Positions 55,830 to 64,000 of a stretch of 64,000 nucleotides of DNA are shown in pieces. This DNA comes from Desulfovibrio sp. (GTDB taxonomy: Bacteria > Desulfobacterota > Desulfovibrionia > Desulfovibrionales > Desulfovibrionaceae). How positions within the stretch are numbered: position 1 is the stretch's first letter; each line of letters opens with the position of its first letter. Position numbers and translations under genes: made by a program. Under the pieces are notes generated by a model. It saw only the letters and a list, made by a program, of their open reading frames with translations, had not been told where the DNA came from and did no database searches. The stretch covers positions 186,001 through 250,000 of the forward strand of contig JAQYWK010000005.1 of assembly GCA_030145055.1 (NCBI GenBank). Reading direction: 5' to 3'.

Positions 55830-56885
55830 ATGAGCGCTGGAATACCCGTCGGACTTGTTGGAGTCACTGGATACACAGGAATGGAATTAGCCCGGATTTT
55901 GAGCGGGCATGACGGTATGAACTTAATCCGCGTTACTTCCCGTGCAGAAGCTGGGAAAAAACTTTCAGACATCTACCCCTTCCTGCTTGGAATGGACCTT
56001 GGCGAACTTGAAATAACAGCACCTGACGTGGACGAATTAGCTGAGTCCTGTAAGCTCGTATTTCTTGCTGTTCCGCATAAAACGGCCATGGATATCGGCG
56101 GCAAGCTCTATGATAAAGGTATTAAAGTTGTTGATCTTAGCGCGGATTTTAGGATCAGAGATCGCGAAACATACGAAGAATGGTATAAGGTAGATCATAC
56201 CCGCGAAGACCTTCTTCCCAAGGCCGTTTACGGGCTTCCTGAATTTTATCGTAACCAGATTAAAGGCGCGTCCTTAATTGCGAATCCGGGGTGTTATCCT
56301 ACTTCGGTAATTGTCGGACTGACTCCTGCTATTTCCGAAAAATTTATTGAGACCAAAGACATAGTTATTGATTCAAAGTCCGGGGCTACCGGAGCAGGCA
56401 AAAAAGCCGCTGTCGGATCCCTTTTTTGCGAAGTATCTGATTCCTTCAGAGCGTACGGGCTTGGTGGACACAGGCATACTCCCGAGATTGAACAAGAGCT
56501 TTCCGTTGTTGCTAATGAAGACATTACGGTTTCATTTAATACTCACCTTTTGCCGATAAACCGCGGAATATTATCTACAATCTATACCAAACTTAAAGAC
56601 GGGATTTCTGCTCAGGATGTCCGCGCCGCTTATGAAAAAGCATATGGTGCTGAGAAGTGGATCAGAGTTTTACCCGAAGGTAAACTTCCTGAAACGCGCT
56701 GGGTGCGTGGGACGATGTTCTGTGATGTAGGGCTGGTTGTTGATCCTAGAACAAATCGCCTGATTATTGTTACTGCAATAGACAATGTATGCAGGGGCGC
56801 TTCAGGTCAGGCCGTTGCAAATGCGAATCTAATGTTAGGTATGAATGAAGGACATGGACTTAATTTTGCACCTTTGATGCCGTAA
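55830..56885 (+). CDS. argC: N-acetyl-gamma-glutamyl-phosphate reductase
   Basis: The 351-residue protein has the NADP Rossmann motif GVTGYTGMELAR, HKTAMDIG, LSADFRIRD and the active-site NPGCYPTS (Cys about 155). KSGATGAGKKA and the His of GGHRHTPE follow. It reduces N-acetylglutamyl phosphate to the semialdehyde, the third step of arginine synthesis. It matches the longer type-1 ArgC. GGAAGGGAAG precedes the ATG. It is the last gene of the plus-strand run starting at cbiR, without a clear terminator after it. Confidence 0.97.
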   Translation: MSAGIPVGLVGVTGYTGMELARILSGHDGMNLIRVTSRAEAGKKLSDIYPFLLGMDLGELEITAPDVDELAESCKLVFLAVPHKTAMDIGGKLYDKGIKVVDLSADFRIRDRETYEEWYKVDHTREDLLPKAVYGLPEFYRNQIKGASLIANPGCYPTSVIVGLTPAISEKFIETKDIVIDSKSGATGAGKKAAVGSLFCEVSDSFRAYGLGGHRHTPEIEQELSVVANEDITVSFNTHLLPINRGILSTIYTKLKDGISAQDVRAAYEKAYGAEKWIRVLPEGKLPETRWVRGTMFCDVGLVVDPRTNRLIIVTAIDNVCRGASGQAVANANLMLGMNEGHGLNFAPLMP

Positions 56886-57009
56886 GTTTAGTTCAATATT
56901 CCGGTTCTCATGTTATTTAATGTCATTGTCTGTTGATTCAATGGTGTCCATGATGTACATTATACTCAGACTACTGATATAGATAGTTTGATAACAATAG
57001 GACATGTGG

Positions 57010-58260
57010 ATGAGTACTTCCGAAGTCTTTTTAGAATCGTTTTTTGTAGCCAGACAGCCAGTTTTCACTCGAGAGCGAGCTGTTTGGGGCTATGAACTGC
57101 TATTTCGTAATTCCGAGTGCAGCATGGCTGCTGACGTTAGAGACGAAGACGCTGCAACCTCACAAGTTATAGCTGACGGCTTCGGCCTTATTCAGGAAGA
57201 TTTGGTCCACGGACAACGCCTCTTAGTAAATTTTCCGCGCAACATGATTTTAAGTGATGCCGCCGATCTTCTCCCTATTGATGTTTGTGTAATTGAAATC
57301 CTAGAAAATGTTGATCCTGACCCAGAAGTGATTGAGGCTCTTAAACTTCTTAAAGATCAAGGGTACACTCTTGCTTTGGATGATTACATAGGGCAGGAAG
57401 GATTTGAGAAATTTGTTGAAATAGCCGACATTATCAAAGTAGATTGCCTCGAATTATCTACTGAAAAACTTGAAGAAATAGTTGCCTTTCTGTCTAAATA
57501 TGATGCTCTTTTGCTGGCCGAAAAAGTCGAAAATAATGAAATGTTTGTTCAGTGTCTTGATCTTGGATTTAATCTTTTTCAAGGATTCTTTTTCAGTCGC
57601 CCAGAAATAATACCTGGCAAAAAGATGTCATCTAATAACCTGAACAAGATGCGGCTGCTCAGATCTATCAGTGGCTCTGATTTTAATGTCGAAGATCTAG
57701 CAAAGGCCATCAACTCTGATGTGTCCATCAGTTACCGCTTGTTGCGGTTTATGAATTCCCCCTCTTTTGGTTTGCCCAACGTAGTAAAGTCCATAAAACA
57801 GGCTGTTGCTTTAATTGGCTATAGAAAGCTTGCAGGTTGGCTTAGAGTTATTCTTTTATCAGATTTGAGCAGTTGTCCTGCCGGCAGTGAGTTGGCGTTT
57901 CTATCGATTAAAAGGGCAAAATTTTTGGAACTTCTGGCTCTTGATGCTGAACAGGTTAATTTACCTTCTGAATCCATGTTTTTGCTTGGTTTGTTTTCGC
58001 TTCTTGACGTTCTTCTCGGTAAGCCCATGACAGCCCTTCTTAAAGAATTACCAATTGAGGATGAATTGATGTCTGCTCTTTGCGGAAAAGAGAGTGATGC
58101 GTCGATTTGGCTAGAGCTTGTTGTTGCCTTTGAAAAAGCAAACTGGGAGGTCGTTAGTTCGATCATTGAAAAACAGAAATTGTCTCCTCTTGTTACTGCT
58201 CAGAATCATTTGGCTGCGATGCAATGGGCCAATGAAGTCGTGGTACTAAGTAAAGAGTAG
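57010..58260 (+). CDS. EAL-HDOD signalling protein (YuxH/CdgJ-like)
   Basis: The protein has 416 residues. The N-terminal half is an EAL-like domain with ELL instead of EAL (YELLFRN), IEILEN, LALDDYIGQ and LLAEKVEN. The normal DDFGTGYSS loop is replaced by DDYIGQEGF, so c-di-GMP hydrolysis is doubtful. The C-terminal half is an HDOD domain with AINSDVSISYRLLRFMNSPSFG and AVALIGYRKLAGWL. Such fusions are known in motility control. The second ATG is chosen because AGGA lies seven bases before it, while the first ATG at 57004 is only one base away. Confidence 0.9.
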   Translation: MSTSEVFLESFFVARQPVFTRERAVWGYELLFRNSECSMAADVRDEDAATSQVIADGFGLIQEDLVHGQRLLVNFPRNMILSDAADLLPIDVCVIEILENVDPDPEVIEALKLLKDQGYTLALDDYIGQEGFEKFVEIADIIKVDCLELSTEKLEEIVAFLSKYDALLLAEKVENNEMFVQCLDLGFNLFQGFFFSRPEIIPGKKMSSNNLNKMRLLRSISGSDFNVEDLAKAINSDVSISYRLLRFMNSPSFGLPNVVKSIKQAVALIGYRKLAGWLRVILLSDLSSCPAGSELAFLSIKRAKFLELLALDAEQVNLPSESMFLLGLFSLLDVLLGKPMTALLKELPIEDELMSALCGKESDASIWLELVVAFEKANWEVVSSIIEKQKLSPLVTAQNHLAAMQWANEVVVLSKE

Positions 58261-58389
58261 TGCCTTTTAACCATTTAGTATAAACAATTAAGTGTGTAAT
58301 GGGTGCTTTGATAAGTGCAATATGTTCGAGTTTGTTTTTGAACAATTGGTCTGAAGTGGATTCTGCCTGTTAAGTCTTACGGAGCTTGC

Positions 58390-59220
58390 ATGGATATTAG
58401 CAACAAAGAATTTGAATTGCTTAGTAAGCACATTTACGGGTTATGTGGGCTTATTATTGGAGAAGGAAAAGAGTATCTTGTTGTTAATCGCTTAAAGCAC
58501 CTTTTAAAGAATAAGGGATGTAAGTCGTGGTTAGAATTTTATAATGCTCTTCGCAGTGGTAATGAATCTTTGCGCGAAGAAGTTATCTCCGCGATAAACA
58601 CTCATGAGACAAGTTTTTTTAGAGACAATCACCCATTTAATGCAATACGTAAGACGATTATTCCTAACCTTGTCAAAATTAAAAAGCCAAACCGAAAGAT
58701 TCGAATCTGGTGCGCAGCCTCATCTACAGGTCAGGAACCTTACACTCTTTCCATGATTATTCACGATCTTGTTAATTCTGTCGGATTTAAAAATATCAGG
58801 CTTGAAGATTTCGATATAGTTGCGACAGATATTTCGAAGCATGTTATTGAGCAAGCTCGCAAAGGAGAGTTCTCAAAACTTGAAATATCACGGGGCTTAC
58901 CTGCTCAGTATGCAAAGTACTTTAAAGAGAAAGGATGTCGGTGGAAAGTGAGTGACTCTGTAAAGTCGCTGGTCACTTTTCAGAAGCTGAATTTATTGGA
59001 TTCTTTTGGGCCGCTTGGTAAATTTGATTTTGTTTTATGCAGAAATGTTTTGATTTATTTTGACGAGAAAACCAAGCTTAAAATTATTCATAGGATTCAT
59101 GCTTTACTCCCTGATAAAGGCCCATTGCTCCTTGGGGCAACGGAAACCCTTGCTGGACAAACTAATCGTTTTGTTTCGACTCTTGAGGGGCCAGTAATAC
59201 TATATCGGAAGAAAATTTAA
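58390..59220 (+). CDS. cheR: CheR-type protein-glutamate methyltransferase
   Basis: The 276-residue protein has the CheR N-terminal helical domain (HIYGLCGLIIGEGKEYLV), NTHETSFFRD, then the SAM-binding core IRIWCAASSTGQEPYTLSM, FDIVATDISKHVIEQAR and FDFVLCRNVLIYFDEKT. It methylates glutamates of chemoreceptors using S-adenosylmethionine. The GGAG at five bases supports the start. It is not within a larger che cluster here. Its neighbours are an EAL-HDOD protein and a single receiver on the opposite strand. Confidence 0.95.
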   Translation: MDISNKEFELLSKHIYGLCGLIIGEGKEYLVVNRLKHLLKNKGCKSWLEFYNALRSGNESLREEVISAINTHETSFFRDNHPFNAIRKTIIPNLVKIKKPNRKIRIWCAASSTGQEPYTLSMIIHDLVNSVGFKNIRLEDFDIVATDISKHVIEQARKGEFSKLEISRGLPAQYAKYFKEKGCRWKVSDSVKSLVTFQKLNLLDSFGPLGKFDFVLCRNVLIYFDEKTKLKIIHRIHALLPDKGPLLLGATETLAGQTNRFVSTLEGPVILYRKKI

Positions 59221-59338
59221 TTCGTTCGAAGGATAAAAGAAAAGAGTCTGTATTAGGATAAAACGAGAAGGGCTATCTAATCGCAACGGGGCGAACATTA
59301 GCAATGCGGGCTTGTTGGGCGGGAACCTTTCTTCGTAA

Positions 59339-59371
59339 CAAATATAGCATCAATGTTAGATGCTATATTTG
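59339..59371. repeat. Perfect inverted repeat overlapping the receiver gene stop codon
   Basis: CAAATATAGCATC and GATGCTATATTTG are exact complements with AATGTTA between. On the minus strand the last codons of the receiver gene form one arm and the TAA stop lies in the loop. No T-run follows, so it is more likely an mRNA 3'-end structure than a strong terminator. Confidence 0.7.
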
Positions 59372-59733
59372 CTTCCAAAAAGTGATTTAATTTTTTGAAT
59401 AAATATATTCATGTCTGCAACAGGTTTTAGCAGTACATTCTCTGATGATATTCCGAGGTTCCTTACATCAGGTGGAACAGCATAATCTACTGATCCTGTG
59501 TGGATGATAAAGTCCATGTCGGGGCGCAGTTCTTTCAATTTAATGATAAGGTCGTTCCCATGCATAACAGGGAGGCGCATATCAACAATTGCGACTTCCG
59601 CTTTTTCTGTCTTCATGAGCGTAATAGCTTCTTCTGCGCTACCAACTGAAATTACGTCAAGACCTTCGTCTTCAAGATAATCTACTAAATTTTCCCTGAC
59701 CATTTGCTCATCGTCTACAACTAAAATGCGCAT
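59356..59733 (-). CDS. Single-domain response regulator receiver
   Basis: The 125-residue protein is a complete receiver: LVVDDEQMVRENL with the acidic pocket, AIVDMRLPVMHGND with the phospho-Asp, IIHTGS with the conserved Thr/Ser, and NVLLKPV with the Lys. No output domain is attached, as in CheY-like or phosphorelay proteins. It converges with cheR at 58390-59220, so it might be a chemotaxis or relay component, though its partner kinase is unknown. The promoter would be in the AT-rich region to its right. Confidence 0.95.
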   Translation of the reverse strand: MRILVVDDEQMVRENLVDYLEDEGLDVISVGSAEEAITLMKTEKAEVAIVDMRLPVMHGNDLIIKLKELRPDMDFIIHTGSVDYAVPPDVRNLGISSENVLLKPVADMNIFIQKIKSLFGSKYSI

Positions 59734-60028
59734 GTGAACTCCACTTGATGTCTATCTTCTTGCGAAACGTAACTATATGATAAACATGATATAAATATAT
59801 TCTTTTAATAATAAATAATAATATAAAAGATAAAACATTTATAATCAATAAAAATGATTTATCAATGATTGTTAGTATAGCTATCAGTCCTTCCGCTTAT
59901 TGAATATAAGAACCGTAAGAGTCCTTTTACACAAGGTATTTCAATTTAATTTTCACCATCGGCGGATCTTTGTGTCGTGGCGTTGAAGGCTTTAAATGTG
60001 CTTGTGCATGCGTTCAGTCTGTTAGTTT
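59734..60028. other. AT-rich intergenic region
   Basis: About 295 AT-rich bases separate the receiver start from the nrdG stop, both on the minus strand. It should carry the receiver promoter and the nrdG 3' end. I see no coding frame with a ribosome binding site, no hairpin with a T-run and no RNA gene. Confidence 0.5.
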
Positions 60029-60694
60029 TTAGCCCGTTGTACTCGCATCATGAACTGCAAGGGCGGGGTCTCTCCTTGGAGGAACGTAAGTCTGAATTGT
60101 TAAGTCGAAGCCATCTGGAAGGTATCCGCGAGCCGTTTCAACATCTGCATCGTTAAGTATAGGTACTTTAGTAAGACGGAAGTAGAACGCATCGGGATTG
60201 CATTTTGCGATTTCAAACACACTTTCGAGGTTTTTTTTTGCTGATTCCGCCGTTACACCCTGCCCGGATAGAGCTGGATATTTCTCATATGGTCCTTTGA
60301 CGTCTATGGCGAATTTATCCACTAAACCTTGCTCAAGAATATTCTCTATAATTTCAGGAAACATTCCGTTGCTATCCATTTTTATGGGCAACTTTGAAAC
60401 ATTTTTGATCTCAAGTAGGATCTCCACGATGTTAGGAACCGTGGCAGGCTCACCTCCTGTGATGGTGATCCCGTCAAGCCATTTTGCTCGATTCCTAAGG
60501 AATTTTCCGATATCATTTCTAGATATAACGGGCAGTTTTTCCATATGCCAGGCAAGGTCGAAATTATGACATGTCGGGCAATATAGATTACAGCCGCCAA
60601 GAAAAATCACACAGCAGGTTTTTCCGGGCCAGTCACAAAGACTAAGCGGCTCTAGGCCGCGAACATGATCCCATCCAGCAGATTTATTGCTCAT
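60029..60694 (-). CDS. nrdG: Anaerobic ribonucleotide reductase activating protein NrdG
   Basis: The 221-residue radical SAM protein has the cluster motif CNLYCPTC (Cys35, Cys39, Cys42) preceded by SLCDWPGKTCCVIFLGG. TITGGEPATV is the SAM-binding GGE motif. The order and length fit the NrdG-type activator that installs the glycyl radical in NrdD, allowing dNTP synthesis without oxygen. No nrdD is adjacent. A related pyruvate-formate-lyase-type activase is a weaker alternative. It reads away from the divergent secreted-protein gene at 60950. Confidence 0.9.
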   Translation of the reverse strand: MSNKSAGWDHVRGLEPLSLCDWPGKTCCVIFLGGCNLYCPTCHNFDLAWHMEKLPVISRNDIGKFLRNRAKWLDGITITGGEPATVPNIVEILLEIKNVSKLPIKMDSNGMFPEIIENILEQGLVDKFAIDVKGPYEKYPALSGQGVTAESAKKNLESVFEIAKCNPDAFYFRLTKVPILNDADVETARGYLPDGFDLTIQTYVPPRRDPALAVHDASTTG

Positions 60695-60949
60695 AATAAA
60701 TTAACAAAATAAATTTTCAGTGTGATGATTAATAAGGAATTAAAGTTCATTTACGTGTGGATTAAGCATTAACAAGGACAATTCGTCCGTGAGCAGGACA
60801 TTAGCGCAGCATAAAAGAGTTGTACAGGGGCGGAGATAGGTTGCATATTCTAAAGCTTGCCTTGAGTATGTGCTGTGGAGTATATTGCATCTTTAATTCA
60901 AATAAATAGTCTTGACCGCTTTCATTGTTTATAAATGTGGGGAAATATG

Positions 60950-61486
60950 ATGAAAATTTTAAAATTGATGATGGTGATTGTGCTTATGTGCTTTATATGC
61001 ACTCCAGCCAACGCTGGGCGGAGTATGGAGCAGGAACGGGAGATGTGTATTGCTCTTAACGCGCTTGCCAGATCTCATTGTAAGAATCCTGCTCAGTTTA
61101 GCTATGTCGGGATGCAGGGAGATTCAATTTATATTTTTAACGCTTTTTATGGATCAAAATATACAGATTTCTTTTGCAAGGTTGATAGCGGTGAAGTGAT
61201 AATCATGTCACGCAAAAAGAAATACAGAAGAAGTGTTAAGTACTATATAGATGAAAATGAGTGTGGAATTATAGAATATTTCCCCGCAGCGTGCTCAGAG
61301 ACTCATTCAATACGTTGTTGTTATCCGAAGTCAGAAAAGGAATTGAAGGCCGACAAGGAACTAGAATTTTGGCAGAAGCCTATTCCTGATTTGTTACAGG
61401 AAGATCAGGACGCAGCAATGAAAGTTTTGCAGAATAAGACCGCTAAATCTTCCGAAACCAAGCCACAAGGCCAACCAGCGGAGTAA
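60950..61486 (+). CDS. Secreted hypothetical protein, 178 residues
   Basis: ATG 60950 is preceded by GGGGA at six bases. A signal peptide ends near ANA. The mature part has six cysteines (MCIAL, SHCKN, FFCKV, ENECG, AACSE, RCCYP), fitting disulfides in the periplasm, and a charged C-terminal tail ending PQGQPAE. I do not recognise a family. Its 3' end overlaps the zinc-ribbon gene on the other strand by 44 bases. Confidence 0.7.
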   Translation: MKILKLMMVIVLMCFICTPANAGRSMEQEREMCIALNALARSHCKNPAQFSYVGMQGDSIYIFNAFYGSKYTDFFCKVDSGEVIIMSRKKKYRRSVKYYIDENECGIIEYFPAACSETHSIRCCYPKSEKELKADKELEFWQKPIPDLLQEDQDAAMKVLQNKTAKSSETKPQGQPAE

Positions 61487-61748
61487 GAACATACAAGGGC
61501 CAGTAAACTTGCTGGTAAGTAAAAAAAACTACAGCTGCAAGAAGGAACAGTGAATAGACCCAAGCCTCGCCTTCTTTCGTATAGTCGTGTGAATTTTTCA
61601 GAGAAAGGTTGAAAAGGTCTTTGTTCTTTTTTGTAGATAAAGAAGGGTCTCCTATTCGCGCAAACCCTGATTGCAGTTTGTGGCTGCATTTCGAGCAATT
61701 TTGTTCGAAATCTCTATTTTTTTTTCCGCATCGTGTGCAAGTAATCAT
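61443..61748 (-). CDS. Zinc-ribbon membrane protein, 101 residues
   Basis: The 101-residue protein begins with a zinc ribbon (CTRCGKKNRDFEQNCSKC, two CxxC pairs) followed by a polar linker and two membrane helices (about 62-78 and 81-97). The N-terminal ribbon and C-terminal hairpin suggest a small membrane-anchored metal-binding protein. No family is recognised. It is convergent with the secreted-protein gene, overlapping by 44 bases. Confidence 0.7.
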   Translation of the reverse strand: MITCTRCGKKNRDFEQNCSKCSHKLQSGFARIGDPSLSTKKNKDLFNLSLKNSHDYTKEGEAWVYSLFLLAAVVFFTYQQVYWPLYVLTPLVGLVAWFRKI

Positions 61749-61960
61749 TACATGAAGCCTGTGTTTTCAATTTTAATAGCTAAGTTCTGAGTGTCTATAT
61801 CAAACTTGTTTGATTTGAAAATTGTTTTTTCATCTACCATCAATATATATCTGTAATCAGCTTATGCAAGAACATTACCATTAATAAGTAAAAACCTTGA
61901 CTTATGCTTTGATTTTGAGACAAATTACGTAATTAAGTTGGAATAAGTAATGGAGAATTC

Positions 61961-63541
61961 ATGAGCGGTGCGAATAGCGAACAATCTCAGGTGCCGGACA
62001 AAAATAAACGGCTAGAGTTTTACGTAAAAACTCTTAATAAACTCAAAGAACGCAGTACCTTGAGAGAAGTACTGGAACGCGAAGTGTTTCTTGAGTTTAT
62101 TAAATTTAATAATGGCCGAATTAATGAATTTCCTCTTCTTGAAAAACAGCAGAGCGGAATTATAGCTTTGTTATGTCATAGATCATTAGATTTACCTTCT
62201 CATGAATTCGTAAAAAAAACATTGAGTGAATTCATTCTTATGCTTAGCCGCTATGGCAAGTTAAAAGGTGGCAAAGATAAGGAAACTTTGGAAGCAATTC
62301 AGGCAAGCATCGTTAATGCTGAAACATTGCTCATCAAAACAGTGCAGGGAGTTGTTTATGCTTCATGTCTGATTTCTGATAATTTTGAAGAAGTTGCTTT
62401 GCGTCACTTTGGCGAGCCGGCCCTTAAGCGATATAATACGTTACTAGAACAATTTGAGATGAACACAGATTTTTGGCAGGCAATGATCGAGCAGTTCATA
62501 ACTCAAGAGGTCGAATCTGCCTTCGTAAAAGTGATTGGTGAGGATTCATACTCTCTCACGCGGGAAAAAAGTTATCTGGTTTTAAGGTTTCTTTTTGATG
62601 ATATTACAGGTCGTCTTTCATCCAAAAATCCAGCGATTGATAAGACCAGAATCCAAACTTCTTATGAACAAGTAGCATCAGATGATGAATCTGCTGCTAC
62701 ATTGAAGCTTACGTTAAAGTCTTTGCTTGAGGGCGGAGTTTTTATTCGAAGTGAAGGAATGACCAACGTAAACATTGAGCATATTGCTAGAATTGTTTGC
62801 ATCGACCCTGCTACAACGCAGTTTAGAATTGAGTTCCATGAAGCTATGGACCAGATACGGGAAGAGGGAAATAGCGATTCGGACAACGAAAGGGAAGAGG
62901 GGATTGTTCGCAAGATTCAATTTGCCCAAGATCAAATAGGAGCTTGCGCCATTGGTGTCAGCATGACTCTTGATATCGTTGTCAGAGATTTTATGATTGC
63001 TTTGAAAACTTTCACTGTTCAGGATGAGAAGAAGATTTCAGGGTTTTTACGTAGGTTAGAAGTTGATTCCTTAGATCGTCTCTTCTTCCATTTGATGGAA
63101 CTAAAATTTTCAGAACTGCTTAAGAAGAAAATACGCGGAGAGGAGAGCAAACTGCTCTTCAGGATTATGAAGCGTAGGCGAGCTTGTGTTTCTGATATTG
63201 CTGAACTTGATGCGTTAGGCATGAGTAAAATTAGAAAAGCGCGCCTTTGGTTGCGTGACTCAAGCAATGAAAACTGGTTGATATTTAAGCATGGTACAGC
63301 CAAAGAATTGTTAGCAGAAATGCAGATTTTAGCTCTCGAGCGTGATTTAATAGGCGCTATTCTCAAGTTATACGAGAAAGGTGATTTCAAAGTAGAATAC
63401 ATGGTTTTAGTCAGTTTACAGGCTATCGCAAAAGTGACTAAAGACATTCGTGGCAAGTTAAATGAGCTTCTTATCAGATTTGGGATTGGTGCACAGTCTG
63501 AAGCTGAAATATTGACAAAATTAAAATCTAAGCCGAAATGA
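61961..63541 (+). CDS. Uncharacterised 526-residue helical protein
   Basis: ATG 61961 has GGAG six bases upstream. There is no signal peptide or membrane helix. The sequence is mostly helical with many Glu, Lys and Leu. It includes a stretch with EGNSDSDNEREEG near 305 and a basic region with MKRRRACVSDIAELDALGMSKIRKARLW near 405-430. The latter looks like a small helix-turn-helix, but I cannot name a family. It stands alone upstream of the terminator shared with purU. Confidence 0.7.
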   Translation: MSGANSEQSQVPDKNKRLEFYVKTLNKLKERSTLREVLEREVFLEFIKFNNGRINEFPLLEKQQSGIIALLCHRSLDLPSHEFVKKTLSEFILMLSRYGKLKGGKDKETLEAIQASIVNAETLLIKTVQGVVYASCLISDNFEEVALRHFGEPALKRYNTLLEQFEMNTDFWQAMIEQFITQEVESAFVKVIGEDSYSLTREKSYLVLRFLFDDITGRLSSKNPAIDKTRIQTSYEQVASDDESAATLKLTLKSLLEGGVFIRSEGMTNVNIEHIARIVCIDPATTQFRIEFHEAMDQIREEGNSDSDNEREEGIVRKIQFAQDQIGACAIGVSMTLDIVVRDFMIALKTFTVQDEKKISGFLRRLEVDSLDRLFFHLMELKFSELLKKKIRGEESKLLFRIMKRRRACVSDIAELDALGMSKIRKARLWLRDSSNENWLIFKHGTAKELLAEMQILALERDLIGAILKLYEKGDFKVEYMVLVSLQAIAKVTKDIRGKLNELLIRFGIGAQSEAEILTKLKSKPK

Positions 63542-63590
63542 TTTATATTGTTTGATGAGTTCTAGTTGTACTAGATCTTGAAATTTCGTA

Positions 63591-63630
63591 AAAAAAACTC
63601 CTTGTGGTTTAACCACAAGGAGTTTTTTTT
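63591..63630. terminator. Bidirectional terminator between convergent genes
   Basis: ACTCCTTGTGG (63597-63607) and CCACAAGGAGT (63613-63623) enclose a short TTTAA loop, with seven A before and eight T after. It can end the 526-residue gene and purU. Confidence 0.92.
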
Positions 63631-63669
63631 ATTCATTTGAAAACTCTTCCATGCGGAATATGTAATATC

Positions 63670-64000
63670 TTAGATAAACACGACAGTTTTGTTACCGTCT
63701 ACAAGAACTCTCTCGGAAAGATGCCACTTAACTGCGCGGCTTAAGACTTGGCGTTCAATGTCGCGGCCTAGGACTTTTAGCTCTTCGATATCATGTCTAT
63801 GCGAAACGCGGATAACGTCCTGCTCGATGATAGGCCCTTGGTCTAGCTCTTCTGTTATGTAGTGGGCTGTTGCCCCGATTAGCTTAACACCGCGCTCACC
63901 AGCTCTGCGGTATGGGTCCGCACCTACAAACGCGGGCAGGAATGAGTGATGAATATTGATAATCTTGCTTGGGTACGATTCAATTAGTTTGGATGTAAGA
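63670..64000 (-). CDS. purU: Formyltetrahydrofolate deformylase PurU, 3' part
   Basis: The last 110 or so residues are visible and the 5' part lies beyond the right edge. Reading leftwards: [53 protein letters not shown] and [21 protein letters not shown]. This is the formyltransferase-like domain of PurU, including the catalytic HSFLP His and the late Asp in LDQGPII. PurU releases formate from 10-formyltetrahydrofolate. An alternative would be a PurN-like enzyme, but IIGATAHY and the C-terminus fit PurU. A bidirectional terminator follows the stop. Confidence 0.93.
   Translation of the reverse strand, partial: LTSKLIESYPSKIINIHHSFLPAFVGADPYRRAGERGVKLIGATAHYITEELDQGPIIEQDVIRVSHRHDIEELKVLGRDIERQVLSRAVKWHLSERVLVDGNKTVVFI

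Noticed and set aside
63019-63456. Open frame of 145 codons antisense to the 526-residue gene.
   Set aside because: The plus-strand gene has a strong ribosome site and terminator, while the antisense frame has neither.

Overview
The window looks like the chromosome of an anaerobic, motile Gram-negative bacterium of the Desulfovibrio type, perhaps a marine Desulfovibrionaceae. This is inferred from gene content: a chemoreceptor fused to hemerythrin (the DcrH arrangement known from Desulfovibrio), many methyl-accepting chemotaxis and c-di-GMP proteins, an oxygen-sensitive NrdG, a PHP-UvrD fusion, and outer-membrane genes (MlaA, lipoproteins). No sulfate-reduction gene lies in the window, so genus and species are not shown. 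Composition is AT-leaning by eye. I saw no rRNA, tRNA, CRISPR array, insertion sequence or phage gene.

Layout. 1-2663: 5' part of a multi-PAS/GAF sensor histidine kinase, cut by the left edge. 3.0-6.1 kb: EVE-domain protein, a Cys-rich mini-protein, and a GAF-GGDEF diguanylate cyclase. 6.2-10.3 kb: membrane-anchored MsrAB, a glycosyltransferase, a DMT exporter, then the scar of a deletion that decapitated two divergent genes (a cysteine hydrolase and a GlxA/AraC-type regulator). 10.3-13.0 kb: MlaA with a translationally coupled hydrolase, and an orphan gene. 13.4-24.2 kb: two Cache chemoreceptors around a C-type-lectin protein with a CTERM-like sorting signal, a DUF3089-like hydrolase, a solute-binding protein, a metallo-beta-lactamase-fold hydrolase and EttA. 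24.2-29.0 kb: DksA-like zinc finger, Kef-type antiporter, Cys/His lipoprotein, ZIP transporter, flavin reductase. 29-34.6 kb: MCP-hemerythrin, divergent LysR/EamA pair, solute-binding protein, phosphate acyltransferase and IlvN. 34.8-46.7 kb: mostly minus-strand genes, including a PAS-GAF-GGDEF-EAL protein, a transglutaminase-like lipoprotein, IscA-like, OsmC, YkgJ, GNAT, a receiver-HDOD-receiver protein and a 601-residue protein of unknown family. 46.9-56.9 kb: plus-strand PHP-UvrD, cbiR, cobU, DHH phosphoesterase, polA, DUF1844 and argC, with a 48-codon gene on the opposite strand after the helicase. 57-64 kb: EAL-HDOD, CheR, a single receiver, NrdG, small orphans and the 3' part of purU.

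Two themes connect the genes. The first is signalling: three chemoreceptors, one CheR, one receiver, one histidine kinase, one diguanylate cyclase, a bifunctional-type GGDEF-EAL protein and two HDOD proteins. The second is cobamide salvage: a CbiR-like cobamide phosphodiesterase next to CobU suggests remodelling of imported cobamides. The rest is housekeeping (PolA, EttA, ArgC, IlvN, PurU) and envelope maintenance.

Limits. Family calls come from reading motifs by eye without database searches. Start sites were chosen by Shine-Dalgarno spacing and differ from the longest reading frame in many cases.
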